Below, piece after piece: positions 1 to 5,034 of a DNA stretch of 7,050 nt (position 1 is the first letter of the stretch; each line of letters opens with the position of its first letter). Source of the stretch: an uncultured Phycisphaerales bacterium (GTDB lineage Bacteria > Planctomycetota > Phycisphaerae > WQYP01). The notes below the pieces were generated by a model that searched no databases, was not told where the DNA came from, and was given only the letters and a program-made list of their open reading frames with translations. Made by a program: the position numbers and the translations under genes. Location of the stretch: assembly GCA_903868035.1 (NCBI GenBank), contig CAIPTQ010000155.1, positions 1 to 7,050 of the forward strand, read 5' to 3'.

Positions 1-6
1 CCGGCG

Positions 7-35
7 CGTGACTTTTGGGCGGAGGCGGGTACAAT
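7..35 (+). promoter_or_regulatory. possible sigma70-type promoter
   Basis: GTGACT (7-12) matches four of six bases of the -35 consensus. A 17-base spacer leads to TACAAT (30-35), which matches five of six bases of the -10 consensus. Initiation near base 42 would give a transcript of only about 100 bases, ending at the terminator at 98-142. The -35 box is weak and the region upstream is outside the window, so this may be chance sequence near the end of an upstream gene. Confidence 0.3.
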
Positions 36-44
36 ACTGGGCAG

Positions 45-86
45 ATGGACAACGGGATTGGAACCACGAACAGATTTTTAATTTAG
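45..86 (+). CDS. possible 13-residue peptide between promoter and terminator
   Basis: ATG at 45 opens a reading frame for MDNGIGTTNRFLI that stops at TAG (84-86), twelve bases before the terminator hairpin. The position resembles a leader peptide. However, there is no clear Shine-Dalgarno sequence, no run of one regulatory amino acid, and no plus-strand gene just downstream to attenuate, since the next gene is on the minus strand. It is recorded only because it lies inside a plausible short transcription unit. A chance reading frame is the more likely explanation. Confidence 0.1.
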   Translation: MDNGIGTTNRFLI

Positions 87-97
87 TCCTTCTCCCA

Positions 98-142
98 CGG
101 GCCGTTCGCTGCACCCTCTGCACGGACGGCCCGCTTTTTTTT
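98..142 (+). terminator. strong Rho-independent terminator
   Basis: An 11-pair stem with one G-U pair joins 98-108 (CGGGCCGTTCG) to 123-133 (CGGACGGCCCG). The loop contains a further TGCA/TGCA pairing (110-113 with 119-122). A run of eight T (135-142) follows on the plus strand. No equivalent T run lies at the far end for the minus strand, so it acts on plus-strand transcription. It could end a gene left of the window or the short unit that may begin near base 42. Confidence 0.82.
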
Positions 143-194
143 GGGTTCATCTCCCATTGCCGGGGGATTCATCACCCGGTTGGCGAGCGATGTG

Positions 195-211
195 GAACCC
201 TTACAGGGTTC
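195..211. repeat. short perfect hairpin
   Basis: GAACCCT (195-201) and AGGGTTC (205-211) form a perfect 7-bp inverted repeat around a 3-base loop. It is one of three hairpins in the gene-free stretch between the plus-strand terminator and the 3' end of the minus-strand moaB gene. No T run follows on either strand, so it is not a classical terminator. Confidence 0.6.
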
Positions 212-233
212 ACCATATCCGTACACCATGCTA

Positions 234-285
234 CCGGGGGCGGCGCTCGCGTGGCCCTGCGGGCCACACATCGCTCTGCCCCCGG
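234..285. repeat. nested inverted repeat (two stems)
   Basis: An outer perfect 8-bp stem joins CCGGGGGC (234-241) to GCCCCCGG (278-285). It encloses a perfect 7-bp stem, GTGGCCC (251-257) with GGGCCAC (261-267), with a 3-base loop. It lies downstream of moaB in moaB's own direction of transcription. It could protect the 3' end of that mRNA or be part of an interspersed repeat. It has no following T run and no coding support. Confidence 0.6.
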
Positions 286-297
286 CTACAGATGTTT

Positions 298-371
298 CAG
301 GCCTTCGGCCTGTATTCCTATGCCGGTCTTCGGCCTGTATTCCCGTGCCGAATATTTGTATTCCTACGCCG
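298..371. repeat. hairpin followed by degenerate direct repeats
   Basis: CAGGCC (298-303) and GGCCTG (307-312) form a 6-bp stem with a TTC loop. Overlapping it is a 23-base direct repeat, at 303-325 and again at 328-350, with 21 of 23 positions identical. The core is CTTCGGCCTGTATTCC followed by TGCCG two bases on. A third, shorter copy (TGTATTCCTACGCCG, 357-371) follows. Both strands are open here over some distance, but the frames show repeat-derived peptides rather than a recognisable protein. It looks like interspersed, structured repeat DNA. Confidence 0.6.
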
Positions 372-424
372 CAGCGCTGCCCGGGAATTGGAGAAGAACC
401 GTTCATTTTGCCCGACGATGGCGC

Positions 425-952
425 TCAGCGAATGGTTTCCCAGACGAGGTGGGAGAGTTCGGGGAGGATGAGCCTGGTCATGGCGAGTTCGACGGCATTG
501 GGGGAGCCGGGGATGGAGAAGACGACGAGGGGGCGGGGATCGGGGGGCGGGGAGACGATGATGCCGGCGGTGGCGCGGGAGAGGAGCGCGCCCGAGCCGA
601 TGGCCTGGTAGGAGAGGAAGCGGAAGAGTTCACCGAAGCCGGGGAGGGTTTTGGTGAGGCAGGCGGAGACGGCATCGAATGTGTTGTCGCGGCGGGAGAC
701 GCCGGTGCCGCCGTTAAGGATGATGGCCTGGATGTCCGGGCGGGCGGCGAGCTGGGCGAGGAGGGCGCGGATGGCGGCGGGGTCGTCCGGGGAGATGGCG
801 TGGAAGGGATGGGTGTGGCCGTGGGATTCGAGGAGGGTGCGGATGAGGAGGCCGGATTCGTCGTTTTCATGGGTGCGGGTGTCGGAGCAGGTGATGACGG
901 CGCAGGCGACGGGACGATGGCCGGCCTGGGCTTGGTGATCCTGGTAACCCAT
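425..952 (-). CDS. moaB: molybdenum cofactor biosynthesis protein, MoaB/MogA family
   Basis: The 175-residue product belongs to the MoCF_biosynth fold, which binds molybdopterin and adenylylates it (MogA activity) before molybdate insertion; it is cytosolic. Visible motifs, in order, are an N-terminal strand VACAVITCSDTR (15-26), the signature GGTGVSRRDNTFDAV (81-95) with the family's conserved Asp at 89, LPGFGELFRFLS (103-114), LSRATAG (124-130) and IPGSPNAVELA (147-157). The LPGFGE/SRATAG wording and length fit the MoaB branch. The start at 952 has GGAG (958-961 on the complementary strand) five bases upstream. The frame runs open further upstream, but that part is antisense to the glycosyltransferase gene and carries no family similarity. 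A proline-rich PPPDPRP loop (135-141) corresponds to a C-rich coding stretch. The gene is divergent from the glycosyltransferase, and no other cofactor gene is in view. MoaB and MogA cannot be separated with certainty by eye. Confidence 0.9.
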   Translation of the reverse strand: MGYQDHQAQAGHRPVACAVITCSDTRTHENDESGLLIRTLLESHGHTHPFHAISPDDPAAIRALLAQLAARPDIQAIILNGGTGVSRRDNTFDAVSACLTKTLPGFGELFRFLSYQAIGSGALLSRATAGIIVSPPPDPRPLVVFSIPGSPNAVELAMTRLILPELSHLVWETIR

Positions 953-1024
953 GGGCGCTCCGATGGCTCCGTTGGACAAGAATAAAGGACGAGGCTTCCA
1001 CATTCTAGCGTCTTGGTATAGAAC
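953..1024. promoter_or_regulatory. divergent intergenic region, presumed promoters
   Basis: These 72 bases separate two divergent genes and must carry or transmit initiation signals for both. The moaB ribosome binding site is here. On the plus strand TATAGA (1017-1022) directly precedes the glycosyltransferase start and TTGGAC occurs at 972-977, but they are not at promoter spacing from each other. On the minus strand TAGAAT resembles a -10 box without a good -35. No promoter is assigned with confidence. Confidence 0.35.
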
Positions 1025-2710
1025 ATGCCCATGCGGATCGCACTGCTTACCTCGCAATGGCCCGGCGTCCGGCTGGGCGGCATTGGCGCGTACACATTTT
1101 ACTGCGCCCGCGGCCTGGCCGGAGCGGGGCTGGACGTACACATCTTTACGCTGAACTTGCCGCAGGATGCCGCCGTGCCGGAGGGGGTCAGGGTACACCA
1201 GGTGGCGGGCCTGGCGGAACTGGGGATTGCGGGCAAGATGCCGGCGGCGTGGGCTGATGCGATCCGCGATGGCGGGGAACCGCTGTACCGCCTGCTCACC
1301 GGCACGCTGCTGTGCGAGGCGCTGCGCAGCGCCCATGCCGCCACGCCGTTCGACATTATCGAGGCCCCTGAATATGAGGCTTTGGGCCTGCCGCTGATCC
1401 GGCAACCGCTGGAAAACGTTCCTTTGGTCACGCAACTTCACTCGGGCACCGCGGTGGCGCGGCTGTTTTCGCAAACGCTGGTGGCGGGCAATCTGTACGA
1501 ACGGCTGGAACTGGCGCAGATCCTTGAATCCAGTGCGCTGTGTACTCCCAGCCAGGCGGTCTGCCGGGATACCGCCAATGCATACTCCGATCCCGACGTG
1601 TACTCTCCTTCCCCGGCACTGCCGCAACCCACGATCATTGGCCTGCCCTTCGATGCGCCCGATATACCCTTCACCCCCCCACCGCCCGGCGGGCCCATTT
1701 TGTACATCGGGCGACTGGAGAGTCTCAAGGGCGCCGACACGTTTGCCGAAGGCACGGCGCGGTTTTTGAAGAACCACCCGTTAGCCCGCGCCCGCATCAT
1801 CGGACCCGACAGCATGAACAACTATGGGAAAACATCCATGCAGGCGCAGATGGTCGAAATTTTCAAAAGAGCCGGCGACGGAGTTTTGCGGCAGGTCACG
1901 TTCACCGGCGAACGCACCCGCGCGCAGATCGATGCGGAACTTGAGGGCTGTTCCTTGGTCGTGGTCCCCAGCCGCTGCGAAAGCTACTCGTATGTCTGCT
2001 GCGAAGCCCTGGCCGCGGGCAGGCCCGTCATTGTCAGCGCCGACATTGGCGCCGCTGAAGTGGTGGGCAACGCGGGGGTCGCATTCCCGTTTGAACCTTT
2101 CGCCCAAGCGCTCACTAACGCCATCACCACGCTCTGGAACAACCCCGCCGAAATCACCCGTCTGGCCCGCATGGCCTACGACCGGGCCCGGAACGAACTT
2201 TCCACCACAACCTCCATCACCCGGAGAATCGCCTTCTACAAAGAATGCATCGCGCGCCGACAAACTAATCCTTCCCGTCTTGATGAGAACACCCGGCGTG
2301 CCGTCAAGGAGTGTTTTCAGGCGATCTCCGGTGAAGTTCCGTTTCCGGCCACCCAAGGGCCGCCCTCGCCGGGCATGCGTCTGACCAACATTCTCAAGCG
2401 CTACGGCACGGCGGTCGAATTCCACCTGTACGGCGCGGGGCGCCACACGCTTCGCCTCATGGCCGAACGCACACTGTGGGAAACCCTGGGGCACCGGGCT
2501 ATCGGGATCATTGACGACCACCCGCGTTTTTCTGGTTCCCATGCGGGCAGTTCCCTCGACCTGCCGGTGCGGTCTCTGGCCGTCGCCGAAGCGCAACTGG
2601 TTGCCGGGGAAGTCGTTATCCTGAGCACAGATGCGTTTGAGGAGCAATTCTGGCGGAAGACGGAGGGGCTGCGGGGCAAGGGGGTGGTGGTGTACCGGCT
2701 GTATGGGTGA
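1025..2710 (+). CDS. GT4-family glycosyltransferase with C-terminal Rossmann-like domain
   Basis: The 561-residue protein begins with a GT-B fold. The N-terminal domain has MRIALLTSQWP and the acceptor-side glycine loop GGIGAYT (about 18-24), and QLHSG with H139. The nucleotide-sugar domain starts at LYIGRLESLKGAD, with R230 and K235 placed to contact the donor phosphates. It contains the retaining-GT4 EX7E motif, E319 to E327 (ESYSYVCCE), followed by ALAAGRPVIVS. The GT part ends near residue 400. A linker follows, then about 105 residues resembling a nucleotide-binding Rossmann unit: EFHLYGAGRHTLRLM with LYGAG at 468-472, then GIIDD and a terminal VVILSTDAFEEQFW. This piece recalls the C-terminal domain of some C-methyltransferases. 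Ordinary GT4 enzymes are about 350-420 residues, so the extension is real. Donor and acceptor cannot be read from sequence; cell-surface polysaccharide or glycolipid synthesis is the usual role. No Shine-Dalgarno precedes 1025, and M3 (1031) is an alternative start. Codons end more often in C than in the genes downstream. Confidence 0.88.
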   Translation: MPMRIALLTSQWPGVRLGGIGAYTFYCARGLAGAGLDVHIFTLNLPQDAAVPEGVRVHQVAGLAELGIAGKMPAAWADAIRDGGEPLYRLLTGTLLCEALRSAHAATPFDIIEAPEYEALGLPLIRQPLENVPLVTQLHSGTAVARLFSQTLVAGNLYERLELAQILESSALCTPSQAVCRDTANAYSDPDVYSPSPALPQPTIIGLPFDAPDIPFTPPPPGGPILYIGRLESLKGADTFAEGTARFLKNHPLARARIIGPDSMNNYGKTSMQAQMVEIFKRAGDGVLRQVTFTGERTRAQIDAELEGCSLVVVPSRCESYSYVCCEALAAGRPVIVSADIGAAEVVGNAGVAFPFEPFAQALTNAITTLWNNPAEITRLARMAYDRARNELSTTTSITRRIAFYKECIARRQTNPSRLDENTRRAVKECFQAISGEVPFPATQGPPSPGMRLTNILKRYGTAVEFHLYGAGRHTLRLMAERTLWETLGHRAIGIIDDHPRFSGSHAGSSLDLPVRSLAVAEAQLVAGEVVILSTDAFEEQFWRKTEGLRGKGVVVYRLYG

Positions 2711-2744
2711 GCCACAAACTGAGCAGGATGCAACTTGTGGGGCA

Positions 2745-2773
2745 TTGACGCGTGTCACTTTGTAATGTAAAGT
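2745..2773 (+). promoter_or_regulatory. promoter for membrane protein/regulator operon
   Basis: TTGACG (2745-2750) matches five of six -35 bases. It is separated by exactly 17 bases from TAAAGT (2768-2773), which matches four of six -10 bases. Initiation would fall near 2780, leaving a leader of about 64 bases before the chosen start at 2844. The -10 element lies within the dyad at 2756-2774, the geometry expected of a promoter blocked by a bound repressor. Confidence 0.5.
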
Positions 2774-2774
2774 G
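2756..2774. promoter_or_regulatory. operator-like dyad (site 1), candidate site for the winged-helix regulator
   Basis: CACTTT (2756-2761) and AAAGTG (2769-2774) are perfect inverted 6-mers around GTAATGT, giving a 19-base dyad of a size typical for a dimeric winged-helix protein. It overlaps the -10 region of the promoter for the operon that encodes such a protein at 3457-3816. A near copy of its 16-base core lies at 3975-3990. Binding by that regulator is an inference. I have an unverified recollection of similar ACTTTG/CAAAGT palindromes before related regulator operons elsewhere. Confidence 0.55.
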
Positions 2775-2843
2775 GATGGCATCCAAATGCCGATAGGGTG
2801 CGTAGCATCTTGGGAATCGCCGGGATTCATGCAGGAATGGGCC

Positions 2844-3464
2844 ATGGAATTACGCGAAGCGCTGCTGCAGATTGCCGAGATACGCCAGCAGATGGCGGTG
2901 GGGACGATGTTCCGGGGGTATCGGGCGGCGACGACGGCATTTTCGGGGGTGGTGGCGATTGCCACGGGGATCATTCAGTGTTTTCTGATTCCCGGCGGGG
3001 GTGACAATTGCGGGCCGACTTTTGTTTTGCTGTGGGTGGGGGCGGCGGTGGTTAGTTTGATGGTGGTGGGGATGGAAATGGCGATACGGTCGCGCCGGTG
3101 GGCGTCGCAAGTCCAGCGGCAGCTTACACTTCTGGCGGTGGAGCAGTTTACGCCGAGCCTGGTGGCGGGGGGGTTGCTGGCGTGGGTGTTTTATGATTAT
3201 TTGCCGGCGGAGATTTGGATGCTGCCGGGGTTGTGGATGATTTTGTATGCATTGGGGGTTTTCGCATCGGCGCGGCTTTTGCCGCGGGCGGTGTTTGGGG
3301 TGGCGGCGTATTATTTGCTGGCGGGGATCTTGGTGCTGTTGCTAAGTCATTATGCCAGCGGGGGTTGGCGGCTTTCGCCGTGGCTGATGGCGGGGACGTT
3401 TGGCGGGGGGCAGATGGCGACGGCGCTCATTTTGTACCTGAAACTGGAGCGGCGCCATGAGTGA
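2844..3464 (+). CDS. conserved polytopic membrane protein paired with a winged-helix regulator
   Basis: The 206-residue product begins with an amphipathic, charged segment (MELREALLQIAEIRQQM). About six hydrophobic stretches follow, roughly at 30-49, 58-80, 97-117, 125-144, 147-168 and 178-199, and the protein ends in the charged tail KLERRHE. It is an inner-membrane protein with no visible catalytic motif, and I cannot assign a function. I recall similar proteins beside the same kind of regulator in other bacteria, but no family name can be given from sequence alone. The frame is open from a GTG at 2772, but that codon lies inside the promoter. ATG at 2844 is preferred because AGGA (2833-2836) sits seven bases upstream. 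The stop overlaps the next gene by eight bases (ATGAGTGA), so the two are translationally coupled. Possible roles, such as sensing membrane state or controlling the regulator, are speculation. Confidence 0.8.
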   Translation: MELREALLQIAEIRQQMAVGTMFRGYRAATTAFSGVVAIATGIIQCFLIPGGGDNCGPTFVLLWVGAAVVSLMVVGMEMAIRSRRWASQVQRQLTLLAVEQFTPSLVAGGLLAWVFYDYLPAEIWMLPGLWMILYALGVFASARLLPRAVFGVAAYYLLAGILVLLLSHYASGGWRLSPWLMAGTFGGGQMATALILYLKLERRHE

Positions 3465-3816
3465 AAAAAGCGAAGGGCGATTTGCGTATGAGGGGATCGA
3501 CCGGGTGATCCATGAGAAGGCCCGGCTGTCGATTGTGGCGTCGCTGGCGGCGCATGCGGACGGGCTCATGTTCAATGATCTCAAGGACTTATGCACGCTG
3601 ACCGACGGCAACCTGAGCCGGCATCTGGGGGTTTTGCAGGAGGCAGGGGTGGTGGAGGTGAAGAAGAGTTTTCAGAACAACCGGCCGCAGACGACGTGCA
3701 GGCTGACGGCGGTGGGGAGGAGACGCTTTAACGAATATGTGACGGAGCTTGAACGGGTGGTTGCGGATGCGGTGCGGCGGGAAACGCGTCACGGCGCGGC
3801 GCTGCGACCGACGTAA
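3457..3816 (+). CDS. winged-helix transcriptional regulator (MarR/ArsR-like, PF13601-type)
   Basis: This 119-residue protein is little more than one winged-helix domain. Residues 14-33 (IDRVIHEKARLSIVASLAAH) form the first helices. LMFNDLKDLCTLTDGNLSRHLGVLQEAG (37-64) is the helix-turn-helix, with recognition helix 49-62. VVEVKKSFQNNRPQTTCRLTAVGRRRF (65-91) gives the beta wing, and a C-terminal helix follows that would serve dimerisation. The pattern LTDGNLSRHL...LEEAG-like...K.F..RPQTT..LT..GR is characteristic of the small regulator family around PF13601. No metal-binding cysteine pair or ligand domain is visible. GGAG (3446-3449) lies seven bases before ATG, inside the preceding membrane-protein gene. 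The likely target is the dyad in its own operon promoter, and possibly the related site before ispH. Whether it represses or activates is unknown; overlap of the dyad with the -10 box favours repression. Confidence 0.88.
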   Translation: MSEKSEGRFAYEGIDRVIHEKARLSIVASLAAHADGLMFNDLKDLCTLTDGNLSRHLGVLQEAGVVEVKKSFQNNRPQTTCRLTAVGRRRFNEYVTELERVVADAVRRETRHGAALRPT

Positions 3817-3942
3817 AACAGCGTAAAATAGCATAAAAGATGGCGTTATTTTTTACATCTTGGACTTGTTGGCGGATAAACGGCGAAATCGGAATTCACA
3901 AAAGGAGCGGTATCCGGGATTGTAAGTAGAGAACAGACCCAA

Positions 3943-3963
3943 GGCGCGGAAGCGCCCTTTTTT
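3943..3963 (+). terminator. Rho-independent terminator after regulator operon
   Basis: GGCGC (3943-3947) and GCGCC (3952-3956) form a 5-bp all-GC stem with loop GGAA, followed after one C by six T (3958-3963). It lies 127 bases downstream of the regulator stop and just before the ispH leader, so it separates the two transcription units. The stretch between stop and terminator (3817-3942) is AT-richer than its surroundings. It holds a weak AAGATG/CATCTT inverted repeat (3837-3842 with 3856-3861) and no gene that I can see. Confidence 0.7.
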
Positions 3964-3974
3964 AGGCGTTGTTG

Positions 3975-3990
3975 CTTTGTGGTGCAAAGT
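3975..3990. promoter_or_regulatory. operator-like dyad (site 2) upstream of ispH
   Basis: CTTTGTGGTGCAAAGT contains the perfect arms CTTTG and CAAAG around TGGTG. It matches 13 of 16 bases of the core of site 1 (CTTTGTAATGTAAAGT, 2758-2773), and both outer arms are conserved. It sits after the terminator and 29 bases before the ispH start codon, in the only space available for an ispH promoter. No well-spaced -35/-10 pair is obvious there (TTGTTG at 3969 and TTATTG at 3990 are weak). Confidence 0.5.
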
Positions 3991-4019
3991 TATTGGCGTT
4001 ACAGAATGAGAGGTGTGCG

Positions 4020-4988
4020 ATGCGGGTGATTGAGGCGGATGCGATGGGAATTTGTTTTGGCGTGCGCGACGCGCTGGCGACGATGCGCGCCCTGGAACAG
4101 CCGGCGCAGGTGACGGTGTTCGGGCAACTGGTACACAATCCGGTGGTGCTGGATGAGATGGAGCGGCGTGGATATGTGCGGGTGGAAGAGGCGGAACAGC
4201 GGGCGGCGGAATCGGTGGCGACGCGGCGGGTGCTGATCACGGCACACGGGGTGTCGGATCGGGAACGGGCGGTGCTGGCGGCGGGCGGGCGGGGGGGGCG
4301 GGAGTTCATTGATACGACGTGCCCGCTGGTGCGCAAGGCGCACCAGGCGGCGGTGGCGCTGGCGCGGGCGGGGTTTTTTGTGGTGGTGATCGGGAAGCCG
4401 GGGCATGTGGAGGTGCGGGGGCTGACGGGGGATTTGCCGGAGGGGAGTTTTGCGGTGGTGGAGACGCAGATGGGCGTGCGGTGTTACGGTGCGGCGCGAA
4501 TTGGCGTGATGGCGCAGACGACGATGGTGGAGCGGGAGGCGCGGGGGATCGTGGAACGGGTGCGGGAGATGAACCCCCCGCCGGGGGCGGAGGTGCGGTT
4601 TGTGAATACGATATGCATGCCGACGCGGGAGCGGCAGGCGGCTCTGGAGCGGCTGCTTACGCAGGTGGATGTGCTGGTGGTGGTGGGGGGACGGGAATCG
4701 AATAACACGCGGCAGTTGGCGGGGCGGGCGCGGGAGGCGGGGGTGCGAGCGGTACACGTGGAGGAGGCGGGGGAATTGACCCCGGAAATGTTCGGCCCCG
4801 AGGAAATCGTCGGCCTCACGGCGGGGACGAGTACGCTGCCGGAGACGGTGGCGGGGGTGAAGGAGAGATTGGCGGCGATCGAATTTTACCACGAAGACAC
4901 GAAGACACGAAGAATTTTCACCACGGAGACACGGAGACACGGAGGACGTACAGAGACGGCCGTGAGGAATTTGAGATTTGAGATTTGA
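4020..4988 (+). CDS. ispH: 4-hydroxy-3-methylbut-2-enyl diphosphate reductase, with repeat-encoded C-terminal tail
   Basis: IspH is the last enzyme of the MEP pathway. It reduces HMBPP to IPP and DMAPP with a [4Fe-4S] cluster in the cytosol. The three cluster cysteines are present: C12 in MGICFGVRDA, C101 in DTTCPLV and C199 in NTICMPTRERQ. Substrate-site residues are also in place: H39 (QLVHNP), H76 (TAHGVS), H128 and E130 (GHVEV), T167 (MAQTT), S227 and N229 (ESNNT) and S271 (TAGTS). The catalytic protein ends near residue 288 (AGVKERLAAIE), the usual length. Residues from about 290 to 322 (HEDTKTRRIFTTETRRHGG onward) are encoded by tandem 8-mers, and the stop codon is in the heptamer array that follows. 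The start at 4020 has AGAGGTG (4009-4015) upstream; the same frame is open back to 3969, but that would translate the dyad. A run of G (4283-4302) encodes a Gly/Arg loop. Two same-strand genes follow. Confidence 0.95.
   Translation: MRVIEADAMGICFGVRDALATMRALEQPAQVTVFGQLVHNPVVLDEMERRGYVRVEEAEQRAAESVATRRVLITAHGVSDRERAVLAAGGRGGREFIDTTCPLVRKAHQAAVALARAGFFVVVIGKPGHVEVRGLTGDLPEGSFAVVETQMGVRCYGAARIGVMAQTTMVEREARGIVERVREMNPPPGAEVRFVNTICMPTRERQAALERLLTQVDVLVVVGGRESNNTRQLAGRAREAGVRAVHVEEAGELTPEMFGPEEIVGLTAGTSTLPETVAGVKERLAAIEFYHEDTKTRRIFTTETRRHGGRTETAVRNLRFEI
4890..4945 (+). repeat. tandem octamer repeats, two blocks of three
   Basis: CACGAAGA is repeated three times (4890-4913). After ATTTTCAC-like spacing come three copies of the variant CACGGAGA, the last ending in G (4922-4945). 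The block overlaps the 3' end of ispH in frame, giving HEDTKTRR and ETRRHGG. The same octamer triplet follows the next gene at 6560-6583. I recall this dispersed repeat from many environmental bacterial genomes, where it gives spurious protein tails of the HEDTKTRR type. It lacks the unit size and spacers of a CRISPR. Confidence 0.9.
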
Positions 4989-5003
4989 GATTTGAGATTT
5001 GAG
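4973..5003 (+). repeat. tandem heptamer GAGATTT, about 4.4 copies
   Basis: GAGATTT is repeated at 4973, 4980, 4987 and 4994 with a partial GAG at 5001. Each junction makes TGA, at 4972, 4979, 4986, 4993 and 5000. Because seven is not a multiple of three, the first three cover all three plus-strand frames; the one at 4986 is the ispH stop. The complementary strand has no stop in this array. Confidence 0.92.
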
Positions 5004-5034
5004 CCATTTGGTCGGGAAAACAAGGGAGTCAGAC

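Noticed and set aside
83..406. Minus-strand open frame of 107 codons
   Set aside because: It is built from hairpin and direct-repeat DNA plus the complement of the terminator, with no ribosome binding site or known domain.
8..985. Plus-strand open frame of 325 codons
   Set aside because: It crosses the strong terminator and then reads antisense to moaB as low-complexity Gly/Glu/Asp.
953..1777. Upstream extension of the minus-strand moaB frame by 275 codons
   Set aside because: It is antisense to the glycosyltransferase gene and shows no family similarity. A good ribosome binding site and the family start are at 952.
2712..2740. CCACAA/TTGTGG inverted repeat as a terminator for the glycosyltransferase
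   Set aside because: The stem is only six pairs with a long loop and has no T run, so it is not a convincing intrinsic terminator.
2772..2843. GTG start at 2772 for the membrane protein
   Set aside because: It lies within the -10 box and dyad, and the extra residues are not membrane-like. ATG at 2844 has a well-placed AGGA.
1781..2974. Minus-strand open frame of 397 codons across the glycosyltransferase
   Set aside because: It is antisense to a clear GT4 gene with intact motifs, and its translation has no recognisable domain. It runs through the promoter and dyad of the next operon.
3837..3861. AAGATG/CATCTT inverted repeat as the regulator terminator
   Set aside because: The stem is AT-rich and the T run falls in the loop rather than after it. 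The GC stem with six T at 3943-3963 is a better terminator.
4890..4945. CRISPR-like array
   Set aside because: Units are 8 bases with no spacers and no cas genes nearby. These are simple tandem repeats.
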